Assembly: GCF_023159225.1 (NCBI RefSeq)
Contig: NC_063169.1
Span: 58,429,934-58,493,933 of the forward strand
Origin: Perognathus longimembris pacificus
Lineage: Eukaryota; Chordata; Mammalia; Rodentia; Heteromyidae
Length of the DNA: 64,000 nucleotides
Direction: 5' to 3'
The translations under genes were made by a program, and so were the position numbers. The notes under the pieces are model-generated. The model did no database searches. It saw only the letters and a program-made list of their open reading frames with translations, and was not told the DNA's origin. Shown piece after piece: positions 22,231 to 32,690 of the stretch. Position 1 is the first letter of the stretch; every line of letters begins with the position of its first letter.

Positions 22231-22843
22231 CATTCATTATGCATTCACTCACCATGGAGTTATCAAGGATGGTGGTGGAAATAAACACACAGGATTGATG
22301 AAGGCCCGCATGGCTCCTGTCCTCATGCAGCTTCCACTCTAGGAGGAGAGAGACAAGGAAAAAGGCACCAACAAGACGAACAAGTATCATTAAAATAATA
22401 ATAATAATAAAGCCCAGGACCACATCAGTGTGGAAATGATTTCTTGCTGAGTGCCGAAGGCCCTCCATGTAGCCACTTGATGTTTCCTGTTGGGTTTCCT
22501 TCTGTGGGTCAAGCATCCTGGAGCATCCTAACTGGGCCCTGGGTTCAGGCCTGCTCCAGATTGCAATCAAGCACCCTGCCAGCACTGCAGGCAGCCCGGC
22601 CGACTGGGGGCAGGAGCCAGGGCCAAGTCCAAGCTCGCTCACGTTGCCCTTGGCCCGCGTCTGCTCTCTGGGAGCTGTGGGCCTGTCCAGCGGGCCACCC
22701 TGACTCTCGCCACGGGCGCTTCCCAGAGCACACAATGCAGCAACAGGTGTTTCTCTTGGGTGGAGACTGAAAGAAAAGCAGGAGGGGACGTGGGAGGCAA
22801 GGCAGAAGCCACCCTGATCTATTATCTGACTCCCCATGGGGTC
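22231..22843. other. Unassigned sequence, GC-rich part
   Basis: 22295-22375 ('catggctcctgtcctcatgcag') may be an ancient MIR/L2-class relic. 22540-22740 is GC-rich with long frames on both strands but no recognised domain. Confidence 0.4.
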
Positions 22844-22858
22844 ATCTCCTTTGCTTTT

Positions 22859-23707
22859 AAATTTTTTATTATTTTTTTTGTTAAAGTGATGTACAGAGAG
22901 GTTACAGTCTCATACGTTAGGCATTGGATACATTTCTTGTACTGTTTGTTACCTCCTCCCTCATTCCCCCTCCCCCCTTTCCCTCTCCCCCCATAAGTTG
23001 TCCAGTTGGTTTACTCCAAATGGTTTTGCAAGTATTGCTTTTGTAGTCGTTTGTCTTTTTATCCTGTGTCTCTCGATTTTGGTATTCCCTCTCACTTTCC
23101 TAGTTCTAATACCAGTATATACAGTGTCCAATGTACTCAGATAAGATACAGTGATAGTGCAGGTACAACCACAGGAAGGAGATACAAGAGGATCATCAAC
23201 AATAGAAGCTACGGTTTCACATGGCATGTTGAAAGTAATTACAAAAGTGATATATCACTTGTTTCCATGACATGGAGTTCATTTCTCTTTGCATTATCTT
23301 ATGCATTCATAGGGGCATAGCAATTAGGCTCTTGTGATCCTCTGCTGTGACTAGCCTAAACCTGTACTAATTATTCCCTATGAGGGAGACCATGTTTCTT
23401 TGGGTCTGGCTCACTTCACTTAGTATATTTTTTCCCACGTCCTTCCATTTCCTTACGAATGGGGCAAAGTCATTCTTTCTGATAGAGGCATAAAATTCCA
23501 TTGTGTATATGTACCACATTTTCCTGATCCATTCGTCTATTGAGGGGCATCTGGGTTGGTTCCGTATTTTAGCTATGACAAATTGTGCTGCGATGAACAT
23601 TGTTGTGCTGGTGGCTTTAGTGTGTTCTTGTTTGTGGTCTTTGGGGTAGATGCCCAAAAGTGGGGCTGCTGGGTCATAGGGGAGTTCTATGTTTAGCCTT
23701 CTGAGGA
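22859..23707 (-). mobile_element. Young 5'-truncated L1, exact TSD
   Basis: An 849-bp insert between 15-bp TSDs ATCTCCTTTGCTTTT (22844-22858 and 23708-23722). The minus strand holds the last ~113 codons of ORF2 (stop at 23367), then the 3'UTR and a short A/T tail. The ORF2 C-terminus shows the usual signature CPSIDEWI.KMWYIYTMEFY. The frame is open from the truncation point to the stop. ORF2 encodes the L1 endonuclease/reverse transcriptase, but only its non-catalytic C-terminal end is present, so the copy is dead. Confidence 0.95.
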
Positions 23708-23722
23708 ATCTCCTTTGCTTTT

Positions 23723-24358
23723 GTAGATTCTCTTCATGAGGGACTCACTTGGTCCTGCCCTGCTCAGCACCCGGGGGTGAGTTCAATGGATGAGGAGGTG
23801 TAGGGACATCTTCAGGGCCTCCACAGCGTGCTCAGGCTGGACTTTGGTGATTGGGGATGCTTCAGGAAGTCCACTAGTGACAGACATGCCTTGCATGGGG
23901 TGGAAGGCCAGTCCGGTGTGTGGAAAGTTCCAGGTTGTCTGGATGAAACAACCGTGCATCACGGAAGAGCAGAGGAATGCTGGAACCTCAGAGGCAGCTT
24001 TAAGCCACCATGATGGGCCTTAGACATAAAGGATGCAGTCAGCAAGGGGATGTGGAGTTTCCCAGCTGCCCCAGCAAAGGTGTGGAACGCAGGCCATTGA
24101 GTCCACAGAGCTGGGGCTTTTGCTGGTGGGGGTGGGGGGTGGAAGAGCAGCAGCGGGATGAGGCAGGGTGGGGACAGGAAATGAGACACATCCTGGGTGG
24201 TAGCCGGAGGAGGAGGCTGCAGGAAGGACAGGAAGCAGTGGAGGAAATGAGAGTTGCAATCACCAACCAGAGGTGACTGAAGGAGGGAATTGGAAAAAAA
24301 AAAAAAAAAAAAAAAAAGATGGTGGTGCAAAGTGACAGGATGGCATTGACAGTTTCTT
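23723..24358. other. Unassigned sequence with A-run
   Basis: GC-moderate unique DNA. A pure A-run at 24294-24316 has no SINE attached. Frames on both strands overlap. Confidence 0.4.
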
Positions 24359-24359
24359 T

Positions 24360-24617
24360 ATTTTTTTTCCCCCCTTGGTGCCAGGAGTGAGGCTTGAACT
24401 CAGGGCCTGGGCCCTGTCCCTGAGCGTTTTTTTGGCTCAAGGTTAGCTCTCTACCACTGGAGCCACAATGCCACTTCCGGCTTTTTTTTTTTTTTTTGCC
24501 TTACTTGGAGATAAGAGTCTCCTGGAGTTTTCTGCCTGGGCTGGCTTCAAACCATGATCCTCAGATCTCAGCCACCTGAGTAGCTAGGATGACGGTCTTG
24601 AGCCACCAGCACCCGCC
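24360..24617 (-). mobile_element. B1-T composite SINE
   Basis: Reversed T module, an expanded T-run inside the linker (24481-24497), and reversed B1-like head ending 'cttgagccaccagcacc'. Confidence 0.88.
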
Positions 24618-25125
24618 AGGGCGCCATCTTTAGTAATTAAAGGAGGTGCCGGTGGTGGCTGGAGGACCCTAGAGATAGAGGTCACTCAGGGCGAGGAGTC
24701 GACGTAGTGGAGAGGCTAAGAGGCTGGCTGGTCCCCCGCGTCAACATGAGATGACAGAGGACAAGGGGGTGACCTGGCGTGGCGGTGAGATGATGGGATG
24801 GAAAGAGTGCTTGTGGCTGGGCGGAGGACTAGCTCTCCTGCAAAAAACAGTCTGCTTTACAGAAGCCCTGTACGCTAGAAGGCCTCAGATGGATAGGTCC
24901 CTTTAAATTACATGGCAGTTCCAGGAAGTGTGAGAAAATTCCTTGGGGCCCAAACCAGAGTGCAATCAGGTGCTGGAGCCTTGAACAACCTGTGGGCTTT
25001 CCACAGTGTTCCAGAACCTTCGATGACATTCTTGAATTTCTACGTGGCATTCTTCTGCATTCTCCTCAGTCAACTCTGGCATGGACTACAAGTGTCTTTC
25101 ATGGACTCGGGATGTGAAGATGAAT
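24618..25125. other. Unassigned sequence
   Basis: No repeat or exon recognised. Confidence 0.45.
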
Positions 25126-25141
25126 ATCAAACGCCCCTCTT

Positions 25142-25341
25142 ATTATTATTATTTTTTTGCCAGTCCTGGGGCTTGAACTCAGGGCCTGAGGACTGTCCCT
25201 GGCTTCTCTTTGCTCAAGGCTATAGCACTCTACCACTTAAGCTACAGTAGCACTCCTGGCCTTTTTCTATATATGTGGTGCTGAGGAATCGAACCCAGGG
25301 CTTCATGTAATCACTCTACCACTAGGCCATATTCCCAGCCC
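25142..25341 (-). mobile_element. ID-T dimeric SINE, older copy
   Basis: Reversed dimer with a small deletion in the head. A 16-bp flanking repeat matches at 13 positions (25126-25141 against 25342-25357), so the duplication has itself decayed, partly at a CpG. Confidence 0.86.
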
Positions 25342-25357
25342 ATCAAATCCTCCTCTT

Positions 25358-25840
25358 GTTGACTTCCCAGGTCCCCATACAGGAGTCCAGTCTGTCCCTA
25401 CGTATTGAGATGCTGGGATGGCAGGGGTCAGCACCGTGGGGGCTAACACTAAGCATTATCATGATTTGTCACATAAACCCCCGACAAAAGGCTGTACCCT
25501 CAGTAAAAGACAAAGCTAGGAAAAAGTAAGCCATTAAAAGAGGAGACAGGAAAACACATCTATTTCCTCCTAGTTAGTGAACTGAAAAATACCTTCCATA
25601 AAGATTCATATGCCCATTCGGGAGCAGGTATGAAGCTCGGATTGATACACTCTGTTTGGCTCTGTGAAGATCAAGCCATACTAGTCACTTGAAGTAGTTT
25701 TCAGGTTGGATCATCATGGGGCACCCAGAACAATCTAGAGCCAAATGGCATTGTCGCTTAACCATTTCTACCATTTCTACAAGGCCACAACTAAAAATGA
25801 GCTTGCAAACCAAAATGACAGAACTCACTAGGAAACAAGC

Positions 25841-25842
<2 letters not shown>
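25358..25842. other. Unassigned sequence
   Basis: No repeat or exon recognised. Confidence 0.4.

Positions 25843-25911
<69 letters not shown>
25843..25911. repeat. (GA)n microsatellite
   Basis: Perfect GA run of nearly 70 bases: an uninterrupted polypurine mirror repeat. Confidence 0.97.
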
Positions 25912-25913
<2 letters not shown>

Positions 25914-26121
25914 TCAGGGGAAAAATGAGAAGAGAAATTGAGATTCCAAATTGTCAGGTAGGTATAATGATAGCTAGAGAGAGAAGCAGATAATTCAACT
26001 CAATGGCAGATGTCTGGAAGTCAATTTGGCTGTTTAGTCAAACATCTTAAAACTTCCACTTTCTTTTGTTTAATAGTCTTATTCCTATAACTTACTCCTA
26101 AAGAATGATTGGAGATGCTGG

Positions 26122-26297
26122 GGGCTGGAGTCTCATCCCTGTAATTTTAGCTACTCAGGTTGAGGTCTGAGGAATTGTGGTTCAAAGCCAGCTGAACTCA
26201 TCTCCAATTAACCACCAAAAAGTTTGGAGGTGGAGCTGTGGCTCAAGTGAGCACAGAAGCTGAGGACCAGCCTTCTGGTCTTGAGTTGAAGCCCCAT

Positions 26298-26341
<44 letters not shown>
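26122..26341 (+). mobile_element. B1-T SINE with (CA)n tail
   Basis: Head 'ccctgtaattttagctactc', linker 'tctccaattaaccaccaaaa', shortened T module, then perfect CA from 26303. Confidence 0.85.
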
Positions 26342-26343
<2 letters not shown>

Positions 26344-28036
26344 ATGATAGGAGATAGATATATAAAGGAATTTATCATAGTGTTACCTAAGAAAGAATTC
26401 TTGGAAGCAACCTTCCTTTCTAAGAACAAAGCAATAAATAAGTAAATGATAATGGGTTGAATATGATTCATATTTATGAATAGTTTTCCTGACAGAAGAA
26501 TGTGCTTACAGTATATTAAGGGATAAAGGCAAGGTAAAAAGTAACTTGTTATATTGAAAAAATAAAAACAATTTTACTTGGTGTATTTGACAGAGACAGA
26601 AAGGGCATCGGAAAGGTAATAGCCTTGCTAGGAGTTTATTGAAGAATTTGGGTATATTAAAGAGAGAGAAGGCAATGGAGAATATAAGCATAGAGATATA
26701 TAAATAATAGCACTCACACATAGAATTTAATTTCAGACTCTCCTGCATTTAAAACATGCAGACAAATTCACATACTTTAATTAGAAAAACACCATACTGA
26801 GTGGTTCTATTTTGGTTATAAAGTCTTAACAGAAAATTTAAAAGTGAGTTAGGTTTCTGTTCTTGTCGTTGTGTAATTATGTGGTAACTAATCTTGCTGA
26901 AATAGCCAGGATATTGGCCACAAAGGTGCCAAGGACTTCCCCATTGAGTACAGTACAAGTCCAAGAGCATTCTTCCACAATCCTCCCACTTCTGTGAATT
27001 CAGAAGACTGAATCTGTTTTACTAAACAGTGAGTTCACTAATGAAAATACTTGATGACAGAAATGCCTGCTACCAGCACTCCTCGCCCTTGTCTGCACAG
27101 AACCATCCTCAGCAAGCACGCCATCTCTTTTCCACTGCTGTGTTTGATGGAGCATGGATGTGCTTGTGCTAGGTTCCTCCTATACTTGCTGAGTGACACG
27201 GCAACATGTTTGTTCTTTGCTTTATCACAAGCAGGAACTCTGGCAAGAACTTAGGAAAAGAGATATGAGAGGAATGTACGTCAGAGTACGGTGCAGCAGT
27301 AGAGCTAGCTGAAAGGCATCTCTCTTGATTAGAAGGCAGATTATCATGATGGCAAGCAGCCTGAAGAAGGTACTGCAGATATCACATGCTTGATAACTCG
27401 ATTTTTCTCAAATCCGTTTGGCCAGTTCTCTACCCAAAGATTTTTGGAGATTCATCTGGAAGAATGTGGGCTTGCCACATGTTGGATGCTATTATTTGTT
27501 GACTGATTCAGTGCCTGGAAAATATTTGAACTACTATAGTTAAGTGATAGGTCTCATAGCCAGAGAGGGACCTAATTAATCAAAGTTTATATAAAGAAGC
27601 ACTTCTGGGATTCAGAGGAGCTTTAAGAATAGGAAGTGTGTCTCATGGATCACTAAGGGGATGGATTTACAAATGGCAGCCAGGACTTTGTTGCTCTGTG
27701 GCTGACTGTCTCTCTGGCTACCTGTTACTCTGGGTCCTTCCTGTCCCGAGCAGCACTGACCCACCATGATGAGTCTCCTTTTGGCCTGGTTCCCTTCGTA
27801 GATGTGAAATGTTAACCAGAACTGCTTCTTGGGTTGTGAACACTGAAAAATTGGAGAATCAGCTATGAACAGAAATTATTGCAAAAGTAGTTTCACATCA
27901 AGCCTTACAGGATGCCTGAAGAAGGCATCCTGAGACTCTGCACTGTAGGGAGAGGACCACTCCTTGCTGCTCAGGAAGATGAACTGTTCAGAAGATCAAG
28001 GGGCCTCAGTTCTAAAGGAAAGAGCAGAGTAGAGTG
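26342..28036. other. Repeat-poor unassigned block
   Basis: Nearly 1.7 kb without a recognisable SINE or L1. 'cctgaagaaggcatcctgagac' style words near 27360 and 27910 are not a real repeat. No exon seen. Confidence 0.4.
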
Positions 28037-28120
28037 AACCAGGGACAGTGGCTCATGTCCATAATTCTAGCTAACTTGGGAGGCAGAGATCAGGAGGACT
28101 GAGAGTTTACCTGTCATAAC
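28037..28120 (+). mobile_element. B1-T SINE head fragment
   Basis: 'gtggctcatgtccataattc' and 'cttgggaggcagagatcagg': head only, no T module. Confidence 0.6.
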
Positions 28121-29204
28121 TCAAGCAAGAGAACATCTGAATGCTCATTCAGTATTTATAAAGTCAGTAATGAACAGGACGAAGGCCTAGCACTCAGTCT
28201 ACACACCAATGAACCCAAGGGAGGAGCCTAGTGGGACTCAGAGATTGAGGAACAGGGGTGGAGGGGAAGGGAGGAAACCATTCTGCACCTCAGGGGAGAA
28301 ATGAGGGCCACCCAGCTAAGTCACTAAGTCTTTTCATTGGAACAGAATTCCATTTCCTTAGGAAGAAGATGGAAGCAGATCACAGCCATGGAGGAAAGAT
28401 TGTCTTTCCTGAGACACGATTTCGACTTAAATTAGTTAGAGACCAGGCAGGACAAGGGCCTAAAAATAGGAAACCTCAGGCTTAAGGGAGTGGGGGAGGA
28501 ACAGTGAACAAGCCCGGGACCACACTGGGGCCCCAGAGCTGCCCAAACCTATGGGAGTCTGGAAGTGCTGTCTTGAGAATGCTTGAGAAAGACTAACCAG
28601 GGCCTGAAGTAATCTCCATGAGGAAGATCTGGTTTCCAGCGATGTGGCGCCAGAGAGGTGCCCCCCAAACATCTGTGAGCGAGTGAACGACACGAGGGAA
28701 TTTGTCCCTGAAGACCCTCTGAAAGGATGTGGAAGAATGAGATTTCTTAGGTAATTTCTGTTTTAGATTAGAGTTGGCCCTGAGTGTTGAACGGACAGCA
28801 AGGGATTTAGGTTGGGAGCGTTAGCACATCATGGCAGGGACATATTTTGTTTCTTCTTTCAAACAAAACATAAACCTTGGAAACACATTATCATGTACTT
28901 GGATGCAACCCTGGCCTTCTGCATCATATTAAATGGAAAAGAAGTTTTGGTTTGGGTTTCTGCTTTTTTTTTTTTTTTTAATCTCAGCAAGTTGAGATTT
29001 TTGTTATTGTTGAGAAACTTTTTTTCTGATGGTAATTAGCTAGCAAGTTCAGCTAATTACCGGTGCTGGCCCACATCATCTGCTTGAAGACAGGCAATCA
29101 CATTTTTTTTTCCTGGTGGAAAGAGATGATAATTATTCTCAAGTTTAAATCAAATGACTTGGCTGCCAGTGTGTGAGAAAGAGTTATAACTAAGCGTCAA
29201 TTCT
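28121..29204. other. Unassigned sequence
   Basis: No repeat or exon recognised. Frames at 28258-28485 and 28460-28693 are on opposite strands and unsupported. Confidence 0.4.
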
Positions 29205-29450
29205 GTTCTAAAGCCTTTTGAGTTCTCATTGCTTGTTTTCTTTTTTAATGAAACAACCACACTTTAAATTTTACCAACAAAATGATATTGACAACTTAAA
29301 AGCACTTATAGATGATGTCAAATCATATAGATCAGCCTATATATTATTTGTGCTTGTAGAATCAAAGGCTGATATTAGATGATGAATGTGGTCTAAAGTT
29401 TTATCTTTAGCATTTACCAATCTCATGTTATTTTTACATTTCATCAGAAT
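29205..29450 (+). repeat. Diverged direct repeat, copy 1
   Basis: From 'ctgttctaaagc' through 'aaaagcacttatagatgat', 'tatagatcagcctata' and 'gtagaatcaaagg' it parallels 32428-32690, with many substitutions. It has no open frame, unlike copy 2. The family was not recognised. Confidence 0.7.
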
Positions 29451-29659
29451 GAAAGGATTTGTAATAGTTATTTATTTGCTTATTTATATATTTATTTAAT
29501 TTATTATTGCACTACTGGGATTTGAATATAGATTAAAAAAATCCAAAACACATGTTATAACCATTGAACAAAAACAATTGACACAATTAGTCTCTGAGCA
29601 TTGGCACACTTTAAGTGTGTAACTATTTCACATCCATATCTATAATTTTCTCTCTTTTG

Positions 29660-29875
29660 TTGTCTTTAACTAGTTGTACAAAGGGATTTCATTTCAACAG
29701 GTCAGTTTGTGGGTATAAGGCATCTTGATCTATGTCATCCTTTTTTTTAAATCATTATTCCCATCTCTCCCAACTTTACCCATCCCCTCAATTTATGTAG
29801 TTCTATTTTCACATTTATACATTGAATATTATGAATATTATGCCCACATTTCTTCTCTCTGTGGCAGTGATTTAA
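29660..29875 (-). mobile_element. L1 3'UTR relic (older subfamily)
   Basis: 'ctttaactagttgtacaaag' then 'ggatttcatttcaacaggtc', a C/T-rich stretch and 'catttatacattgaatatta', in the order of the 33.7 kb copy. Confidence 0.75.
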
Positions 29876-30044
29876 GATGCAATAGTCGTACCTGAAGCTT
29901 ATTAGATACTTGTGTAAAATAATATTAAGAGATGAAGTCTGTAACTAGTTGAGGACAATCACCATGCCAGCACTTTTTCTTGTCAACATAGTCAACAAAC
30001 TAAGGAAATACTGGAAAGAAAAGAGTTTGTTGTTTGTTTCAGGG

Positions 30045-30110
30045 AGGTGGGGGGTGGGCGGGGTCAAACTTAGTACCTCACCAATGCTAGGCAAGCACTT
30101 GACCATTCAC
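30045..30110 (-). mobile_element. ID-like monomer fragment
   Basis: 'caatgctaggcaagcacttg' is the reverse of the ID 'caagtgcttgcctagcatt' segment. Confidence 0.5.
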
Positions 30111-30579
30111 ATGTTTGTTTTGAAATTGAGAAACAAGATTCTTTTACCCATCATCAAATAACTCTACCTGAAGGGTTATTAAGAGTAAAATTTAATCCAG
30201 CACTCAGCACAAATTCTAAATGTTACTGGCACTGAAAGATCTTCTAAAGCCTTTTTGTACTTCAGATAATTGATCTTGTATAAGTGGATAGAATTACAGG
30301 ATCCCAATTTAGAAGGGTTCTGGCATTGATGAATGTGCAAAGATTTCCCTAGCTATAAATTGGCACTTAGTAACATTGTTAATGGAAATACCTGTATCCA
30401 CCAGTATTAGAAGTTATGATACGGAAGAAGTATCCAGTCATTCAAGAGTCTTCAAAATTAAAAAAAAAAAAAACAACAACAACTCTGTTTAGAAAATGGA
30501 GCCATTTTTTCCCACATTTCCAGGGAGCCATATAAGGTATACTGATCAAAGTAGAACTGCTGTGCTGAACCCATCTAAA
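30111..30579. other. Unassigned AT-rich sequence
   Basis: No repeat or exon recognised. Confidence 0.4.
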
Positions 30580-30750
30580 TTTCCTTCCTTCCTTCCTTCC
30601 TTCCTTCCTTCCTTCCTTCCTTCCTTCCTTCCTTCCTTCCTTCCTTCCTTCCTTCCTTCCTTCCTGCCTGCCTTCCTTCCTTCCTTCCTTCCTTCCTTCC
30701 TTCCTTCCTTCCTTCCTTCCTTCCTTCCTGCCTGCCTGCCTGCCTGCCTT
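30580..30750. repeat. (TTCC)n with (CCTG) variants
   Basis: About 170 bases of TTCC units. CCTG replaces TTCC at 30664-30672 and near 30728-30748. The spaced CCTG blocks suggest that part of the array was duplicated. It is next to the tail of the reversed SINE at 30770. Confidence 0.96.
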
Positions 30751-30769
30751 TCTCTTCTCCTTTTCCTCC

Positions 30770-30966
30770 TTTTTTATACTGAGGTTTGAATTTAAGGTCT
30801 CACACTTTCTGCTCTTTAGTTCAAGACCAGTGTTCTACCACTTAAGCCATGCCCTTTCTTGTGGGTTTTTGCTGTATAGTTGGAAATAAGAGTCTTATAC
30901 ACTTTCCTGCATCTACTGGCTTTGAACTGAAATCCTAAGATAGCCTCCTGAGTAGCTAGGATTAAA
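30770..30966 (-). mobile_element. B1-T composite SINE, old copy
   Basis: Reversed and diverged: 'gaggtttgaatttaaggtct', 'ctaccacttaagccatgccc', 'cctcctgagtagctaggatt'. Confidence 0.8.
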
Positions 30967-30979
30967 GAAAAATTCATGA

Positions 30980-31191
30980 GGGCTGGGAATATGGCCTAGT
31001 GGCAAGAGCACTTGCCTCGTATACATGAAGCCCTGGGTTCAATTCCCCAGCACCACATATATAAAAAAACGGCCAGAAGTGGCGCTGTGGCTCAAGTGGC
31101 AGAGTGCTAGCCCTGAGGAAAAAGAAGCCAGGGACAGTGCTCAGGCCCTGAGTCCAAAGCCCAGGACTGGCAAACAAACAAACAAACAAAC
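30980..31191 (+). mobile_element. ID-T dimeric SINE with TSD
   Basis: Intact dimer with (CAAA)n tail. TSD AAAATTCATGA at 30969-30979 and 31192-31202. It landed just after the tail-less end of an older reversed SINE. Confidence 0.93.
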
Positions 31192-31314
31192 AAAATTCAT
31201 GAAGTTGAGAACACATACATGAGGATCCAGAAAAATCCATGACTAATAAAAATGTCACACTGGAGATGTTCATAGAGTCATCTAAAGCACCAATAAACAC
31301 TAGTGCACATGAAA

Positions 31315-31530
31315 AAGGAGTACACCAAGAGAGGCCACAGAGATTAAAAGATAGTGAGTGGATATTATGAACAGCTCAAAGACGGATGAAAGGGATACAC
31401 TCCTGACAAACCTAACCTGGTAAAGGGGGCCCAAGATGAAATAAAAAAGTGAAAAATCCTGTCATTACCTAATTTAAATAAAGGCTGAAAATGACTCACC
31501 AGATCTAGAAAACTTAGAAAATGTTACTAG
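31315..31530 (+). mobile_element. Old L1 ORF2 fragment, part 1
   Basis: 'gagattaaaagatagtgagt' and 'attatgaacagctcaaag' follow the ORF2 region where 'tattatgaacaactctatgcc' normally occurs. Frame broken. Continues after the MaLR insertion. Confidence 0.55.
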
Positions 31531-31569
31531 TGAGTTGAACCCAGCATTCATTTCATTCGAAGTAGTCAT

Positions 31570-31905
31570 TTAAGTTGTAATTAGTTTGCTGAGGTCAGTA
31601 ACAAAATACCACACACGGAGGACTTCAGTAACAGAGAACTGTTTGCTCACACTTGGAGGTATTGGCGAGTGCGACTCCTGCCGTGTCTCTCCTGGACTTG
31701 CAGGTGGTTGCCACCTTTCTGTACTCATGGCTGGCCTTTCTGTGATGACTCACCACAGCGTCTTTTTTCTCATAAGGTCACCAATCAGATTAGATGGAGA
31801 CCACCCTAGCAGCCTATCTCCAAAAGCCGTCATACTCCAAGGTACCAAGGGTTAGAATTTTAACATCTGTATTGGTGGAGGACCATAATGCAGCCCATAA
31901 CCCTG
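31570..31905 (-). mobile_element. MaLR (MLT1/MST-like) LTR relic
   Basis: The plus strand reads as a reversed MaLR LTR: 'agtttgctgaggtcagtaac', 'aaaataccacacac', a central gap, 'tcataaggtcaccaatcaga', and 'aacatctgtattggtggagg'. The internal length is shorter than usual, so part is deleted. It sits between fragments of an old L1. Confidence 0.72.
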
Positions 31906-31929
31906 ATGGTGTGGGACCTATTTTATATT

Positions 31930-32420
31930 GATGGAAATACTTTAAAAGAAAAAAAAAAACCAAAACAATGAAAAGCCACATTCTACCTCATTCTAAAAGC
32001 ATGGAAGGATAGTATAATAAACAGCAAACCAATCTCAATCATGGAAATAGATGAGAAACTCCTAAACAGCAGGTAACCTAGCCAGGTGCCGGTGTAATCC
32101 TAGCTACTCAGGAGGCTGAGATCTGAGGATCATGGTTTGAAGCCAGCCTGGGTAGGTAGAAAAGTCTGTGAGACTCTTATCTCTAATTAATCACCAAAAA
32201 GCCAGAAGTGGACTGTGGCACTAGCCTCAAGCAAAACAGCTCAGGGACAGTACGCAGGCCCTGAGTTCAAGCATCAGGATGAGCACATTAAAAAAAAAAG
32301 GTAACCTAACCCAACAACGTACTTAAAAATATGTTCATCACAGCAGGTAGAGTTTATTACAGAATGTTTACAGTAACTGAAACTTTATTCTCAGCCCTGA
32401 AAATTCATAGTAATCTATGC
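31930..32420 (+). mobile_element. Old L1 ORF2 fragment, part 2
   Basis: 'gaaaagccacattctacctc', 'aaaccaatctcaatcatgga', 'aaactcctaaacagc', then after the SINE 'aacctaacccaacaacgtac'. This is the ORF2 order '...ccaatatc...atagatgcaaaaatcctaaac...ccaacaacat'. Interrupted by B1-T at 32081-32298. Confidence 0.7.
32081..32298 (+). mobile_element. B1-T SINE in old L1, TSD
   Basis: Full-length with a deleted segment in the T module. TSD AGGTAACCTA at 32071-32080 and 32299-32308. Confidence 0.9.
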
Positions 32421-32427
32421 TACCTGT

Positions 32428-32690
32428 TCTAAAGCATTTGAGTTTTTATTGTACTTTTTTAAAAAGAAACCTCTACACTTTAGATTTTGGCAGTGAAATA
32501 TGATGCTGACATCGTAAAAGCACTTATGGACAGTGTCAGGTCATATAGGTCAGCCTATAAATTATTTGTATCTGTAGAATCAAAGGTTAATATTAGACAA
32601 TTCATGCTGTCCAGATTTTTGTATTTTATGAATATGCAATACCTAGTGATACTGCATAAATTTGATTTTTTTTGTAAGAATTGAAAGTCA
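32428..32690 (+). repeat. Diverged direct repeat, copy 2
   Basis: Partner of 29205-29450, about 3.2 kb away in the same orientation. Shares 'ctgttctaaagc', 'gtaaaagcacttatgg', 'ataggtcagcctata' and 'tgtagaatcaaagg'. A 65-codon frame (32487-32684) lies here, but copy 1 has none, so coding is unlikely. Confidence 0.7.

Noticed and set aside
22115..22837. 240-codon minus frame, longest in the window
   Set aside because: It starts in GC-rich unique DNA and runs into the purine-rich SINE tail as low-complexity residues. No domain seen.
23367..23657. Conserved protein frame on the minus strand
   Set aside because: Real homology, but to the L1 ORF2 C-terminus in a truncated insertion, not a cellular gene.
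24294..24316. Isolated A-run as a retrocopy tail
   Set aside because: No processed gene sequence, SINE or matching flanking duplication upstream.
30580..30750. Regular direct repeats, CRISPR-like at a glance
   Set aside because: Tetranucleotide microsatellite without spacers; the host is a mammal.
32487..32684. 65-codon frame in direct-repeat copy 2
   Set aside because: The matching copy at 29.2 kb has no open frame, so there is no sign of protein-level selection.
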